Shown here: in pieces, positions 8,519 through 17,433 of the stretch
Layout: every line of letters begins with the position of its first letter
Position numbering within the stretch: position 1 is the first letter of the stretch
Origin: Nitrospirota bacterium
Lineage (GTDB): Bacteria > Nitrospirota > JACRHL01
DNA length: 64,000 nt
Reading direction: 5' to 3'
Assembly: GCA_016212085.1 (NCBI GenBank)
Contig: JACRHL010000003.1
Location: forward strand, 248,001 to 312,000
The notes under the pieces: model-generated
The model's input: the letters and a program-made list of their open reading frames with translations, nothing else
The model's database searches: none
What the model was told of the DNA's origin: nothing
Position numbers and translations under genes: made by a program

Positions 8519-8546
8519 AATATAAACCAATTTCACGCCCAGACAA
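8519..8546 (-). promoter_or_regulatory. Candidate sigma-70 promoter of the outer-membrane protein gene
   Basis: On the minus strand TTGTCT (8546-8541), 16 nt spacer, TATATT (8524-8519). Transcription would begin near 8512, leaving almost no 5' leader before the ATG at 8510. No Shine-Dalgarno sequence is visible, so the mRNA may be leaderless. Confidence 0.5.
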
Positions 8547-8580
8547 AAAAGGGGCGCGGCCTTTTTACGGGCCGCGCCCC
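8545..8580 (-). terminator. Strong intrinsic terminator of the sulfite reductase gene
   Basis: On the minus strand a G+C hairpin with an 11-bp stem (GGGGCGCGGCC pairing with GGCCGCGCCCC) is followed directly by TTTTTTG (8550-8544). It lies about 30 nt after the stop of the sulfite reductase gene and insulates the outer-membrane protein gene. Confidence 0.9.
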
Positions 8581-8612
8581 TGAACGATCCCGCCCCGGCA
8601 AGGGGTGGCGGA

Positions 8613-11024
8613 TCAGGCCTTGCGGATGGTCAGCCGGTGGTGGGCGCCGCCGTCGAGCGGATCGATGGACACCACCTGGTGCCCGTCGTTGGCCACGCTC
8701 TTGGGGACGTTGTGGATGGGCGCGCCATCGTCCAGCAGCACCTCGAGCACGCTGCCGGTGGCCATCATTTCCAGCTTCAGCTTGGTCTTGACGTAGTTCA
8801 TGGGGCAGGCCACGCCCTTCAGGTCGAGCACCGCGTCCGGGCCCTTGCCGGGCGCGGCCTGGGCCGGGGCGGCCTGGGCAGGGGCCGCGTCGGGGGCACC
8901 CACCGGCTTGGTGAGGCGCAGGTCGTTGCCCATGCTGTGGTAGCCCTCCTCGCACAGCAGCACGAAGCCCTCCGCCTCCACCAGGTGCTTGCGCACCGCC
9001 GCCTCGGGGCTGTCCAGGTGACGGCCCAGGGAGAAGAAGAGGGTGGCGCAGGTGGGCGGGAACAGGCCGGTGGCGATGAACCTCTCGGTGAACTTGGCGG
9101 CCGCCTCCGGCACCAGCTCCACCTCCTCACCCTCGGTGACCAGCAGCGCCTGGGCGGCGGAGAACACGGCGGCGTCCGCCTGCTCCGCCGCCTGCCGCCA
9201 GTTGCCCGCGTTGCGGGCCGACTGGGCCACGGCGATGCCCTGGCGCGCCTCCTTGAGGCCCACCTCGATCAGGTCGAGCACGCCGCCGGCGCACTCGCCC
9301 GGCCCCATGTCCTCCAGGGCGAACTCCACCTCCTCGCCCAGGTCGCGGTAGAACGACGGGTCCTCCTCGTAGGACGGTATCTGGGTGAGCGGGTCCAGCA
9401 GCGCCTTCAGGGCATCCTTGCCCACCCGCTCCACGAAGCCGTCGAAGCTCTCCCCATGCACGCGGTTGGCGCGGTAGTGATCGAGCAGGGCGTCCACCAC
9501 CTTGGGGCCGTTCTGGGCGGGAACGCGCAGGGTGGGGTTGGCGATCACCGTCCCCTGCCCGTCCGCGTGGCCGCCCAGGTGCACCTCGTAGAACGGCGCC
9601 ATGTGGCCCTTGTTCTTCTTGGCGGTGCCGTGGAAGCCGATGCTGGCGATGTGGTGGTGCCCGCACGAGTTGGGGCAGCCGCTCACCTTGACGCGGGCGC
9701 CGCCGGCATCGTCGTAACGCTCCGGGTGTTGGGCGATGTGCCCCCCGATCAGGCGGCCCATGCCGCGCGACTGGGTGAGGGCCAGGTTGCAGCTCTCGGC
9801 GCCGGGGCAGCTCATCACGTCGGCCAGGCGCTGGGCGGAGCCCGCCCCCAGGCCGATGGCGCCCAGCTCGCCGTACAGGGCCGCAAGCTCCGCCTGGCGC
9901 ACGGAGATGAAGACGATGTTCTGCTGCACGGTGAGGCGCATCTCGCCCGCCTGGGAATAGGCGCGGGTGAGGCGCGCCAGATGGCGCAACTGATCGGTGG
10001 TGAGGTCGCCCAGGGGCAGGGTAAGCTGCACCGACGCCAGCCCCTGGCCGCGCTCGGCGGTGACGTTGGTGGCCAGCCAGCGCTGGTAGGCGCTGCCGGC
10101 GGGAACGCGCACGTCCCACATCACCACGTTGGGGTTGGGCGCCGGCGCCGGCAGGGCGGGATAGGCGGTGCCCTCGGCGATCACCTTGGCGCGCTCATCC
10201 TCGTAGCGGCGGCGGAACTCGGCGTCGCCCAGCCGCTCCACCAGGAACTTCATGCGCGCCCGGGCCCGCTGCTTGCGGTTGCCGTACAGGTCGAACAGGC
10301 GGACCAGCGCCTCGCAGGAGGGCAGCAGGTCGGCCACCGCCACGAACTCCTCGAAGCGGTGCGCGATGCGCGGCGCCGAGCCCAGGCCGCCGCCCACCAC
10401 CATGCGGAAGCCGTAGGCCCCGTTCCTCGCCGCCGGCACCAGGCCGATGTCGTGGATGGCGGTGTGGGCACAGTCGGTCTCGCAGCCGGACAGGGCGATC
10501 TTGAACTTGCGCGGCATGTTCTGGGTGAGCGGGTGGCGCAGGAAGAAGCCGTAGATCGCCTCCGCGTAGGGGCGCACGTCGAAAATCTCCTGGGTGCACA
10601 CCCCGGCGAAGTGGCAGGCGGTGACGTTGCGCACCGTGTTGCCGCAGGCCTCGCGGGTGGTGATCCCGGCGGCGGCCAGATCGCGGAAGACGCTCGGCGC
10701 GGCCTCCAGCTGCACGTAGTGGAACTGAAAATCCTGGCGGGTGGTGACGTGGGCCGGGCCCTGGCCGTACCGGTCGCCCATGTCGGCGATGGCATCGAGC
10801 TGGTCCGCGTCCACCCGGCCGAAGGGCAGCTTGAGGCGCAGCATGTGGCCCTCGCCGCCGCGCTGGCCATACAGGCCCTGGCGCAGGCGGAAACCCTGGA
10901 ACTTCTCCGCGGGGATCTCGCCGCTCTTGAAGCGCGCCACCTCGCCCTCGAAGTGGGCGATCTCCTCGGCGATCACCTCCGGGGTGCCGATGAACGGGCG
11001 CTGTGGGTCGGCAGTTCTGCTCAT
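8613..11024 (-). CDS. Siroheme nitrite/sulfite reductase fused to a C-terminal TusA-like domain
   Basis: An 803-residue fusion. Residues ~40-560 hold two ferredoxin-like/siroheme repeats of the nitrite-sulfite reductase family, which reduce sulfite to sulfide or nitrite to ammonia with six electrons. Repeat one has C137-x5-C143 and C181-x3-C185; repeat two has C406-x5-C412 and C450-x3-C454. Usually only the second set is intact, so both repeats keeping it is odd. A helical segment (about 590-710) of uncertain family follows, perhaps HEPN-like. Residues ~730-803 are a TusA-like domain with C740 in GVACPMNYVKTK, which could carry persulfide sulfur. The ATG at 11024 has GGAG 8 nt upstream. The gene is monocistronic between its promoter and a strong terminator. 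Confidence 0.88.
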   Translation of the reverse strand: MSRTADPQRPFIGTPEVIAEEIAHFEGEVARFKSGEIPAEKFQGFRLRQGLYGQRGGEGHMLRLKLPFGRVDADQLDAIADMGDRYGQGPAHVTTRQDFQFHYVQLEAAPSVFRDLAAAGITTREACGNTVRNVTACHFAGVCTQEIFDVRPYAEAIYGFFLRHPLTQNMPRKFKIALSGCETDCAHTAIHDIGLVPAARNGAYGFRMVVGGGLGSAPRIAHRFEEFVAVADLLPSCEALVRLFDLYGNRKQRARARMKFLVERLGDAEFRRRYEDERAKVIAEGTAYPALPAPAPNPNVVMWDVRVPAGSAYQRWLATNVTAERGQGLASVQLTLPLGDLTTDQLRHLARLTRAYSQAGEMRLTVQQNIVFISVRQAELAALYGELGAIGLGAGSAQRLADVMSCPGAESCNLALTQSRGMGRLIGGHIAQHPERYDDAGGARVKVSGCPNSCGHHHIASIGFHGTAKKNKGHMAPFYEVHLGGHADGQGTVIANPTLRVPAQNGPKVVDALLDHYRANRVHGESFDGFVERVGKDALKALLDPLTQIPSYEEDPSFYRDLGEEVEFALEDMGPGECAGGVLDLIEVGLKEARQGIAVAQSARNAGNWRQAAEQADAAVFSAAQALLVTEGEEVELVPEAAAKFTERFIATGLFPPTCATLFFSLGRHLDSPEAAVRKHLVEAEGFVLLCEEGYHSMGNDLRLTKPVGAPDAAPAQAAPAQAAPGKGPDAVLDLKGVACPMNYVKTKLKLEMMATGSVLEVLLDDGAPIHNVPKSVANDGHQVVSIDPLDGGAHHRLTIRKA

Positions 11025-11042
11025 GGGAAACGCTCCAATATG

Positions 11043-11071
11043 TTTATACCGTACTAAATCGATCGGATTAA
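11043..11071 (-). promoter_or_regulatory. Promoter with overlapping operator-like palindrome upstream of the sulfite reductase gene
   Basis: Minus strand: TTAATC (11071-11066), 17 nt, TATAAA (11048-11043), with GGAG right after the expected start site. The spacer contains an imperfect palindrome TAAATCGATCGGATTA (11055-11070, 12 of 16 positions symmetric). TACC (11047-11050) and GGTA (11080-11083) flank it. The block is strikingly A+T-rich for this genome, as expected of a regulated promoter. The regulator is unknown. Confidence 0.45.
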
Positions 11072-11125
11072 TGTTAATAGGTACCAATATACAGCCAACC
11101 ACCCCGTTCGGGCAAATGCCGCTCC

Positions 11126-11168
11126 GCCCACCCCCGGCTCCACGCCATCGGCGCGGCCGGGGGTGGGC
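11126..11168. repeat. Perfect 13-bp inverted repeat in the divergent sulfite reductase/patatin region
   Basis: GCCCACCCCCGGC (11126-11138) and GCCGGGGGTGGGC (11156-11168) are perfect reverse complements separated by 17 nt. No T run follows on either strand. It lies between two divergent genes, where no terminator is needed. It could be leader-RNA structure or an insulator. The rest of 11025-11291 shows only the promoter block described separately. Confidence 0.6.
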
Positions 11169-11291
11169 CACGGGCAAGGTCCGCGCAAGGCGTGACACCA
11201 CTCCGCTCAACTCGGTACGCTTCCCCCGGATCATTAGGATATCCTGTTGTCCCTGGCGCGGCACGCCGAAAGGGATACACGAAGAAGGCAC

Positions 11292-12227
11292 ATGGCAAAC
11301 GAGACCAAAATCGGCCTGGCCCTGGGCGGCGGCGGCGCGCGTGGCCTGGCCCACGTGGGCGTGCTGTCCGTGCTGGCGCGCGAGGGCATCCCGGTGAGCG
11401 TCATCACCGGCGCCAGCTTCGGCTCCATCATCGGCGCCATGTACGCCTGCAACCCCGACATCCACCACCTGCTCAAGGAGGTGGAGCGCGCCCTGCGCAG
11501 CGACCGGTTCCAGAAGGCCAAGGTCAACTTCGTGCGCCACGAGTTCGAGGAGGAGCGCCGCGTCGGCCTGATCTCGAGCTTCAAGAAGTTCCTCAAGCGC
11601 CAGATGTTCTACAGCGTGGCGTTCCGCATGCGCCAGCTGGTGAGCGAGGGCGAGTTCACCCAGATCATCGACGACCTGGTGCCCGACATCGCCTTCGAGG
11701 ACACCCGCATCCCCTTCGCCTGCGTCGCCACCGACATCAGCCACGGCGCCGAGATGGTGTTCGACGAGGGGCCGTTGCGCCCGGCGGTGTATGGCAGCAG
11801 CGCCATTCCCGGCGTGTTCCCGCCCATCCCCTACCGGGGCCGCCACCTGGTGGACGGCGGCTGGTCCAACCGGGTGCCGATCCGCCCGGCGCGGGCGCTG
11901 GGGGCCGACCTGGTGATCGCCGTGGACATCTCGGAGGCGTTCCAGGACGAGCCGGTGGAGCACCTCAAGAACGGCCTCGAACTGCTGATCCGCGCCAACC
12001 AGGTGACCGGCCGGCTGCTGTGCGACAGCCAGCTGGTCGAGGCCGACGTGGTGGTGCGCCCCAAGGTGGGCCACCTGCACTGGGCCGCCTTCGACCAGGC
12101 GGCGGTGTGCATCCGCGAGGGCGCGCGCGCCATGGAGGCGGGGCTGGAGCCGTTGCGCGAACGACTGGACCAGTGGCAAAAGGGCGACCGGCGGCCGTTC
12201 GGCCGGCGCGGGGGGGATTACCGGTGA
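11292..12227 (+). CDS. Patatin-like phospholipase (RssA/NTE type)
   Basis: A 311-residue cytoplasmic or peripheral esterase. The oxyanion loop GGGGARGLAHVG (residues 12-23) and the nucleophile elbow G40-A-S42-F-G44 precede Asp188 in VDGGWSNRVPI, completing a Ser-Asp dyad typical of bacterial patatins that hydrolyse phospholipid acyl esters. The ATG at 11292 is preceded by GAAGGC. A longer frame exists upstream but begins in non-conserved sequence. Its stop overlaps the GTG of the following regulator by 4 nt, so the two are probably co-translated. The physiological substrate is unknown. Confidence 0.92.
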   Translation: MANETKIGLALGGGGARGLAHVGVLSVLAREGIPVSVITGASFGSIIGAMYACNPDIHHLLKEVERALRSDRFQKAKVNFVRHEFEEERRVGLISSFKKFLKRQMFYSVAFRMRQLVSEGEFTQIIDDLVPDIAFEDTRIPFACVATDISHGAEMVFDEGPLRPAVYGSSAIPGVFPPIPYRGRHLVDGGWSNRVPIRPARALGADLVIAVDISEAFQDEPVEHLKNGLELLIRANQVTGRLLCDSQLVEADVVVRPKVGHLHWAAFDQAAVCIREGARAMEAGLEPLRERLDQWQKGDRRPFGRRGGDYR

Positions 12228-13591
12228 CCCGCGCCCTCCAGGTGCTGATCGTCGACGACGAGGCGGGCATCCGCCGCTCCCTGTCGGCCATCCTGGATGA
12301 TGAGGGCTACCGCGTGCTCACCGCCGCCGACGGCGCCGAGTGCATGCGCGCCATGGACGCGGAGGCCGTGGACCTGGTGCTGCTCGACATCTGGATGGAG
12401 GGCCGGGACGGCATCGCCGTGCTCAAGGACATCAAGGCCCAGCACCCGGCGGTGCCGGTGGTGATGATGAGCGGCCACGGCACCATCGAGACCGCCGTCT
12501 CCGCCCTCAAATTGGGGGCCTACGACTATCTGGAAAAACCCCTGTCGCTGGACCGGGTCACCCTGACCGTGGAGCATGCCCTCACCGAGTCGAAGCTGGC
12601 GCGGGAGAACCGCCAGCTCAAGCGCCAGGTGGAAAACCGCCTGCGGATGGTGGGCGACTCCCCGGTGATGCAGCGGCTGCGCGCCCAGATCGTGCGCGTC
12701 GCCGCCAGCTGCGCGCGCACCCTGATCACCGGCCCCAACGGCAGCGGCAAGGAGCTGATCGCCCGCGCCCTGCACGAGAACAGCCCGCGCCGCGCCCAGC
12801 CGTTCGTGGAGATCAACTGCGCCGCCCTGCCCGAGCCCCTCATCGAGAGCGAGCTGTTCGGCTACCAGAAGGGCGCCTTCAGCGGCGCCGACCGGGCCAA
12901 GCCGGGCATGTTCGAGCTGGCGGACCACGGCACCCTGTTCCTGGACGAGGTGGGCGACATGTCCCTGTCCACCCAGGCGCGGGTGCTCCGGGTGTTGCAG
13001 GAGGGGCGCTTCCAGCGCCTGGGCGACACGGAGCCGCGCGCGGTGGACGTGTGGATCATCGCCGCCACCAACCGCGACCTGCGCCAGGCGATCGGGGCGG
13101 GCCAGTTCCGCGAGGACCTGTTCTTCCGCCTCAACGTCATCCCCATCGAGGCGCCGGCCCTGTCCGAACGCCGCGACGACATCCCGGCGCTGGTGGCGCA
13201 TTTCGCCGAGCGCGCCGCCCGGGAACAGGGACTGCCCGCCAAGGCATTCTCCCCCGAGGTGATCCAGGCGCTGCAGGACGCCCCCTGGCCGGGCAACGTG
13301 CGGGAATTGAAAAACATCGTCGAGCGCCTTATGATCCTGAGCCTGGGCAACCGGATCGACATCGCGGACCTCCCCGACGAGATGTCCGCCGCCCGCCGCC
13401 CCGCCGCCGGGTACGCGGGCCTGCCATTGCGGGAGGCGCGGGACTTGTTCGAGACCGAGCATATCCGGCAGGCGCTCGACGCCTGCGAGGGCAACATCTC
13501 ACGCGCCGCGGAACGCCTGGGCGTGGAACGCAGCAACCTTTCGAAGAAGATCCGCCAACTGGGTATCCCGCCAGACCCTTCCGGGCGCTAG
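12224..13591 (+). CDS. Sigma-54-dependent response regulator, NtrC/NtrX family
   Basis: A 455-residue three-domain regulator. The receiver domain (1-120) has DDE at 11-13 and phosphoacceptor D55 in VLLDIWMEG. The AAA+ domain has Walker A GPNGSGKELIA, the sigma-54 contact loop at 217-222 reading GAFSGA instead of GAFTGA, and Walker B GTLFLDEVGDM. A Fis-type helix-turn-helix at the C-terminus (GNISRAAERLGVERSNLSKKI) is NtrX-like. The GTG start overlaps the patatin stop (GTGA). No sensor kinase lies in the window, so the signal is unknown. The loop serine is conservative and probably still functional. Confidence 0.93.
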   Translation: MTRALQVLIVDDEAGIRRSLSAILDDEGYRVLTAADGAECMRAMDAEAVDLVLLDIWMEGRDGIAVLKDIKAQHPAVPVVMMSGHGTIETAVSALKLGAYDYLEKPLSLDRVTLTVEHALTESKLARENRQLKRQVENRLRMVGDSPVMQRLRAQIVRVAASCARTLITGPNGSGKELIARALHENSPRRAQPFVEINCAALPEPLIESELFGYQKGAFSGADRAKPGMFELADHGTLFLDEVGDMSLSTQARVLRVLQEGRFQRLGDTEPRAVDVWIIAATNRDLRQAIGAGQFREDLFFRLNVIPIEAPALSERRDDIPALVAHFAERAAREQGLPAKAFSPEVIQALQDAPWPGNVRELKNIVERLMILSLGNRIDIADLPDEMSAARRPAAGYAGLPLREARDLFETEHIRQALDACEGNISRAAERLGVERSNLSKKIRQLGIPPDPSGR

Positions 13592-13600
13592 GAATTCATC

Positions 13601-14599
13601 ATGCCGGAACTGCGCCAGGACCCCGTCACCAGCCGCTGGGTGATCATCGCCAGCGAACGTGGCCGCCGCCCGACGGATTTCGAGCCGGCGCAGGAGCCGG
13701 AGCGCGGCGGCTTCTGCCCGTTCTGCCCCGGCAACGAGTCGACCACCCCGCGCGAGATCTACGCGGTGCGCCCCGGCGACGGCGCCAACTGGGAGCTGCG
13801 GGTGATCCCCAACAAGTTCCCCGTGTTGCAGGTGGAGGGCAACCTCGACCGCGCCGGCGACGGCATCTACGACAAGATGAACGGCCTGGGCGCCCACGAG
13901 GTGATCATCGAGAGCCGCGAGCACAACGCGCAGATGGCCGACATGCCGCTGGAGCAGATCGCCCGCGTGATCGGCGCCTACCACGAGCGCTACATCGACC
14001 TGAAGCGCGACTTCCGCTTCCGCTACGCGCTGATCTTCAAGAACCAGGGCGAGGCGGCGGGCGCAAGCCTGTATCATTCCCACTCCCAGCTCATCGCCCT
14101 GCCGGTGGTGCCCAAGCGGGTGCAGGAGGAGCTGACCGGCGCCAAGCGCCACTTCGACTACAAGGAGCGCTGCATCTTCTGCGACATGCTGCGCCAGGAC
14201 CTCAAGGATGGCGCCCGCGTGGTGCTGGAGAACGAGGACTTCGTGGTACTGTCCCCCTATGCGGCGCGCTTTCCGTTCGAAACCTGGATCCTGCCCAAGG
14301 CGCACCAGGCGTGCTTCGAGACCATCTCGGCCAGCCAGATCCACAGCTTCGCGCGCATCCTCAAGAACCTCCTGCAACGGCTGAAGCGCGTGCTGAACGA
14401 CCCGCCCTTCAACTACATGATCCACACCATGCCCCTCCAGGAAGGGCCCAACGACTACTACCACTGGCACGTGGAGGTGATCCCCAAGCTCACCAAGGTG
14501 GCCGGCTTCGAGTGGGGCTCCGGGTTCTACATCAACCCCACCCCGCCGGAGGAGGCCACCGTGTTCCTGCGCGAGGCGCGGGTGGAGCGGGAGTTCTAG
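13601..14599 (+). CDS. galT: Galactose-1-phosphate uridylyltransferase (GalT)
   Basis: A 332-residue HIT-superfamily enzyme that swaps UMP between UDP-glucose and galactose-1-phosphate. The N-terminal half has the zinc pair CPFCPGNEST (near residue 42) and the active-site HSHSQ in SLYHSHSQLIALP. The C-terminal half has CIFCDML and YYHWHVEVIPKL. The C-terminus (GSGFYINPTPPEEA) is typical of the bacterial GalT clade found next to glycogen genes. It starts 9 nt after the regulator and ends directly before the GTG of glgA, suggesting a shared transcript. Some proteins of this clade act on ADP- rather than UDP-sugars, so nucleotide specificity is open. Confidence 0.9.
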   Translation: MPELRQDPVTSRWVIIASERGRRPTDFEPAQEPERGGFCPFCPGNESTTPREIYAVRPGDGANWELRVIPNKFPVLQVEGNLDRAGDGIYDKMNGLGAHEVIIESREHNAQMADMPLEQIARVIGAYHERYIDLKRDFRFRYALIFKNQGEAAGASLYHSHSQLIALPVVPKRVQEELTGAKRHFDYKERCIFCDMLRQDLKDGARVVLENEDFVVLSPYAARFPFETWILPKAHQACFETISASQIHSFARILKNLLQRLKRVLNDPPFNYMIHTMPLQEGPNDYYHWHVEVIPKLTKVAGFEWGSGFYINPTPPEEATVFLREARVEREF

Positions 14600-14600
14600 G

Positions 14601-16076
14601 GTGAACATCCTGTCGGTGGCATCCGAGGCGGTTCCCTTCGCCAAGACCGGCGGCCTGGCCGACGTGGCCGGCGCCCTGCCCGGCGCCCTGGCGCGCCTGG
14701 GGCACCGCATGGTGACCGTGATGCCCCTCCACCGCAAGGTGGACAAGGCGCGCCACGGGCTCAAGTCCACCGGCCGCATCGTCAGCGCCCAGGTGGGCGG
14801 CCACACCCACATCGGCGCCATCTGGATGACCGAGCAGGGCGGCGCCGAGACCTACTTCATCGAGCACGACCTGTTCTTCGACCGGGATGGCCTGTACGGC
14901 GAGGGCGGCGACAGCTACGGCGACAACGCGGCGCGCTTCGCCTTCTTCTCGCAGGCGGCGCTCGACCTGTGCGGGGCCATCGGCTTCGCTCCGGACGTGA
15001 TCCACTGCCACGACTGGCAGACCGCGCTGGTCCCCGTCTACCTGCGCGAGCGGCCGGGGGCCTACCCCGATGCCGAGCGGGCGGGCACCGTGCTGACCAT
15101 CCACAACCTGGCCTATCAGGGGGTGTTCGGCTTCCGCGACTGGCCGGCGCTGGAGCTGCCGGACCACGCCTTCTCCATCGACGGGCTGGAGTACCACGGC
15201 GCCATCAACCTGCTCAAGGGCGGCATGAAGTACGCCCATGCCATCACCACCGTCAGCCGCACCTACGCCCGCGAGATCCAGACACCGGCGTTCGGCTACG
15301 GGCTGGACGGGGTGGCGCGCTTCCGCGCGGCGGACCTGCACGGCATCGTCAACGGCATCGACACGGCCCTGTGGGACCCGGCCCACGACCCGGCCCTTTC
15401 ACAGCCCTTCTCCGCCGACGCCATCGACGGCCGCGCGGCCAACCGCGAACTGCTGCGCCACAGCCTCGGGCTGTCGGACGGCGCCGGGCCGATCATCGGC
15501 ATGGTGGGGCGGCTGGCGGAACAGAAGGGCCTGAACCTGCTGCTCGACGCCCTCGACGGGCTGATGCGGCGCGACGTGCGGCTGGTGATCCTGGGCGAGG
15601 GCGACCCGGCCATCATGCGCGCCCTGGAGCGGGCTGCGGCCCATCACGGCGGCCGCCTGCGCCTGCACGCGGGCTTCGACGAGGGCACCGCGCGCCGCAT
15701 CTACGGCGGTTGCGACCTGTTCCTGATGCCCTCCGCCTTCGAGCCGTGCGGGCTGGCGCAGCTCATCGCCATGCGCTACGGCGCGCTGCCGGTGGTGCAC
15801 CGGGTGGGGGGCCTGGCGGACACGGTGATCCCCTACGGTAGCGAGCCGCTGCACGCCACCGGCTTCGCCTTCGACCATTTCACGCCCGAGGCGCTGCTGG
15901 CCTGCCTGGACACGGCGCTGGAGGTGTTCCGCCACGGCGACGTGTTCCGCCGCCTGCAACGGAACGCCATGGGCCGCGACGTGTCGTGGGCCGCCAGCGC
16001 CAAGGGGTACGTGGACGTGTACCGGACGGTGGCCCAGCGGGCGGGCGCGGTGCCGTCCGGGGCGGCCAGGGGCTGA
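14601..16076 (+). CDS. glgA: Glycogen (starch) synthase, ADP-glucose dependent
   Basis: A 491-residue GT5 glycosyltransferase with two Rossmann domains. The N-terminal [13 protein letters not shown] (residues ~14-26) binds ADP-glucose. The second domain has [19 protein letters not shown] and the retaining-GT motif [17 protein letters not shown] with its catalytic Glu. It adds glucose from ADP-glucose to the non-reducing ends of glycogen. The GTG start is one base after the galT stop. The length matches the usual ~480 residues. Together with the GH57 enzyme it implies a glycogen store, although glgB and glgC are not in the window. Confidence 0.95.
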   Translation: MNILSVASEAVPFAKTGGLADVAGALPGALARLGHRMVTVMPLHRKVDKARHGLKSTGRIVSAQVGGHTHIGAIWMTEQGGAETYFIEHDLFFDRDGLYGEGGDSYGDNAARFAFFSQAALDLCGAIGFAPDVIHCHDWQTALVPVYLRERPGAYPDAERAGTVLTIHNLAYQGVFGFRDWPALELPDHAFSIDGLEYHGAINLLKGGMKYAHAITTVSRTYAREIQTPAFGYGLDGVARFRAADLHGIVNGIDTALWDPAHDPALSQPFSADAIDGRAANRELLRHSLGLSDGAGPIIGMVGRLAEQKGLNLLLDALDGLMRRDVRLVILGEGDPAIMRALERAAAHHGGRLRLHAGFDEGTARRIYGGCDLFLMPSAFEPCGLAQLIAMRYGALPVVHRVGGLADTVIPYGSEPLHATGFAFDHFTPEALLACLDTALEVFRHGDVFRRLQRNAMGRDVSWAASAKGYVDVYRTVAQRAGAVPSGAARG

Positions 16077-16096
16077 CGGCGACGGTGCACGGGCAT

Positions 16097-16459
16097 ATGG
16101 ACACCCAGCGCGTCTTCGTGGTGGACGACGAGGAGAGCATCCGCCTGTTCCTGGAGGAAGAGCTCACCGACATGGGCTTCGACGTCACCACCTTCGCCAG
16201 CGGCAACGACGTGCTGGCCGCGCTCGAGCACGGCGTGCCCAACCTGCTCATCCTCGACATCCGCATGCCCGGCGTCGACGGCCTGAGGGTGCTGCAACTC
16301 AGCAAACAGGCCCACCCCAACCTGCCGATCATCCTGTGCAGCGCCTACAGCGACTACAAGCACGACTTCGGTGCCTGGAGCGCCGACGGTTATTTTGTCA
16401 AATCGGCCCGGCTGGAGGGGCTGATGGAGATGATTCGCAAGATACTGGGCTCCGCGTAG
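16097..16459 (+). CDS. Single-domain response regulator (CheY-like)
   Basis: A 120-residue receiver domain without an output domain. It has VDDEES at the N-terminus, the phosphoacceptor Asp in [13 protein letters not shown], the switch Ser in [10 protein letters not shown] and the conserved Lys in GYFVKS. Such proteins pass phosphate or bind partners by protein contact. The ATG at 16097 is used; a GTG 12 nt upstream is possible. It lies 20 nt after glgA and 53 nt before trxB on the same strand. No kinase partner is visible. Confidence 0.9.
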   Translation: MDTQRVFVVDDEESIRLFLEEELTDMGFDVTTFASGNDVLAALEHGVPNLLILDIRMPGVDGLRVLQLSKQAHPNLPIILCSAYSDYKHDFGAWSADGYFVKSARLEGLMEMIRKILGSA

Positions 16460-16512
16460 CCGGGGTTGTCCCGGCCCCGTGCGCCGACACAACCTGCGAA
16501 GGGGAAACACGC

Positions 16513-17433
16513 ATGACCCGCAACGTGGTGATTCTGGGCAGCGGCCCGGCGGGCCTCACCGCCGCCATCTACGCCGCCCGCGCCAACCTGGAACCGCTGG
16601 TGATCGACGGCCCGCAGTCGGGCGGGCAGCTCACCATCACCACCGACGTGGAGAACTTTCCCGGCTTCCCGGAGGGGATCCAGGGGCCGGACCTGATCCT
16701 GCGCACCCGCGCCCAGGCGGAACGCTTCGGCACCACCTTCCTGACCGGCGAGGTGACCGCCGCCGACCTGTCGAGGCGGCCGTTCACCCTGACGGTGGAC
16801 GGCGCAACCATCACGACGCGCACGCTCGTCGTCGCCACCGGCGCCACCGCCCGGCTGCTGGGCCTGGCCAACGAGTCGCGGCTGATGGGGGCCGGGGTGT
16901 CCGCCTGCGCCACCTGCGACGGGTTCTTCTTCCGCGACAAGCGGGTGATGGTGGTGGGCGGCGGCGATACCGCCCTGGAGGAGGCCACGTTCCTCACTAG
17001 GTTCGCAAGCAGGGTGACCCTGGTGCACCGCCGCGACGCCCTGCGCGGCTCCAAGATCATGGCCGACAAGGCCAAGGCCAATCCCAAGGTGGATTTCATC
17101 TGGAACACGCAGATGGTCGACATCCTGGGCGACAGCCACGTGACCGGCGTGCGCCTGCAGGACACGGTGACGGGAGCGGAAACGGAACGGGAGACGGACG
17201 GCGTGTTCATGGCCATCGGCCACGCCCCCAACACCAAGGTGTTCGCGGGGCAGCTCCACATGAACCCCACCGGCTACCTGATCGTCCAGCCCGGCAGCAC
17301 GCGCACCAACGTGCCGGGGGTGTTCGCCGCCGGCGACGTGGCCGACCCGCACTACCGGCAGGCCATCACCGCGGCCGGCACCGGCTGCATGGCGGCGCTG
17401 GACGCGGAACGCTTTCTGGAGGCCGAGGGCTAA
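16513..17433 (+). CDS. trxB: Thioredoxin-disulfide reductase
   Basis: A 306-residue FAD/NADPH enzyme that reduces thioredoxin in the cytoplasm. The FAD site [15 protein letters not shown] is at residues 9-23, the redox-active C132-A-T-C135 lies in [10 protein letters not shown], and the NADPH site is [14 protein letters not shown]. It ends with the FAD motif [15 protein letters not shown]. Length and spacing are standard for low-molecular-weight TrxB. A GGGG-type ribosome binding site precedes the ATG. Its TAA overlaps the convergent purN stop, the two sharing CTAA at 17430-17433. Confidence 0.96.
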   Translation: MTRNVVILGSGPAGLTAAIYAARANLEPLVIDGPQSGGQLTITTDVENFPGFPEGIQGPDLILRTRAQAERFGTTFLTGEVTAADLSRRPFTLTVDGATITTRTLVVATGATARLLGLANESRLMGAGVSACATCDGFFFRDKRVMVVGGGDTALEEATFLTRFASRVTLVHRRDALRGSKIMADKAKANPKVDFIWNTQMVDILGDSHVTGVRLQDTVTGAETERETDGVFMAIGHAPNTKVFAGQLHMNPTGYLIVQPGSTRTNVPGVFAAGDVADPHYRQAITAAGTGCMAALDAERFLEAEG

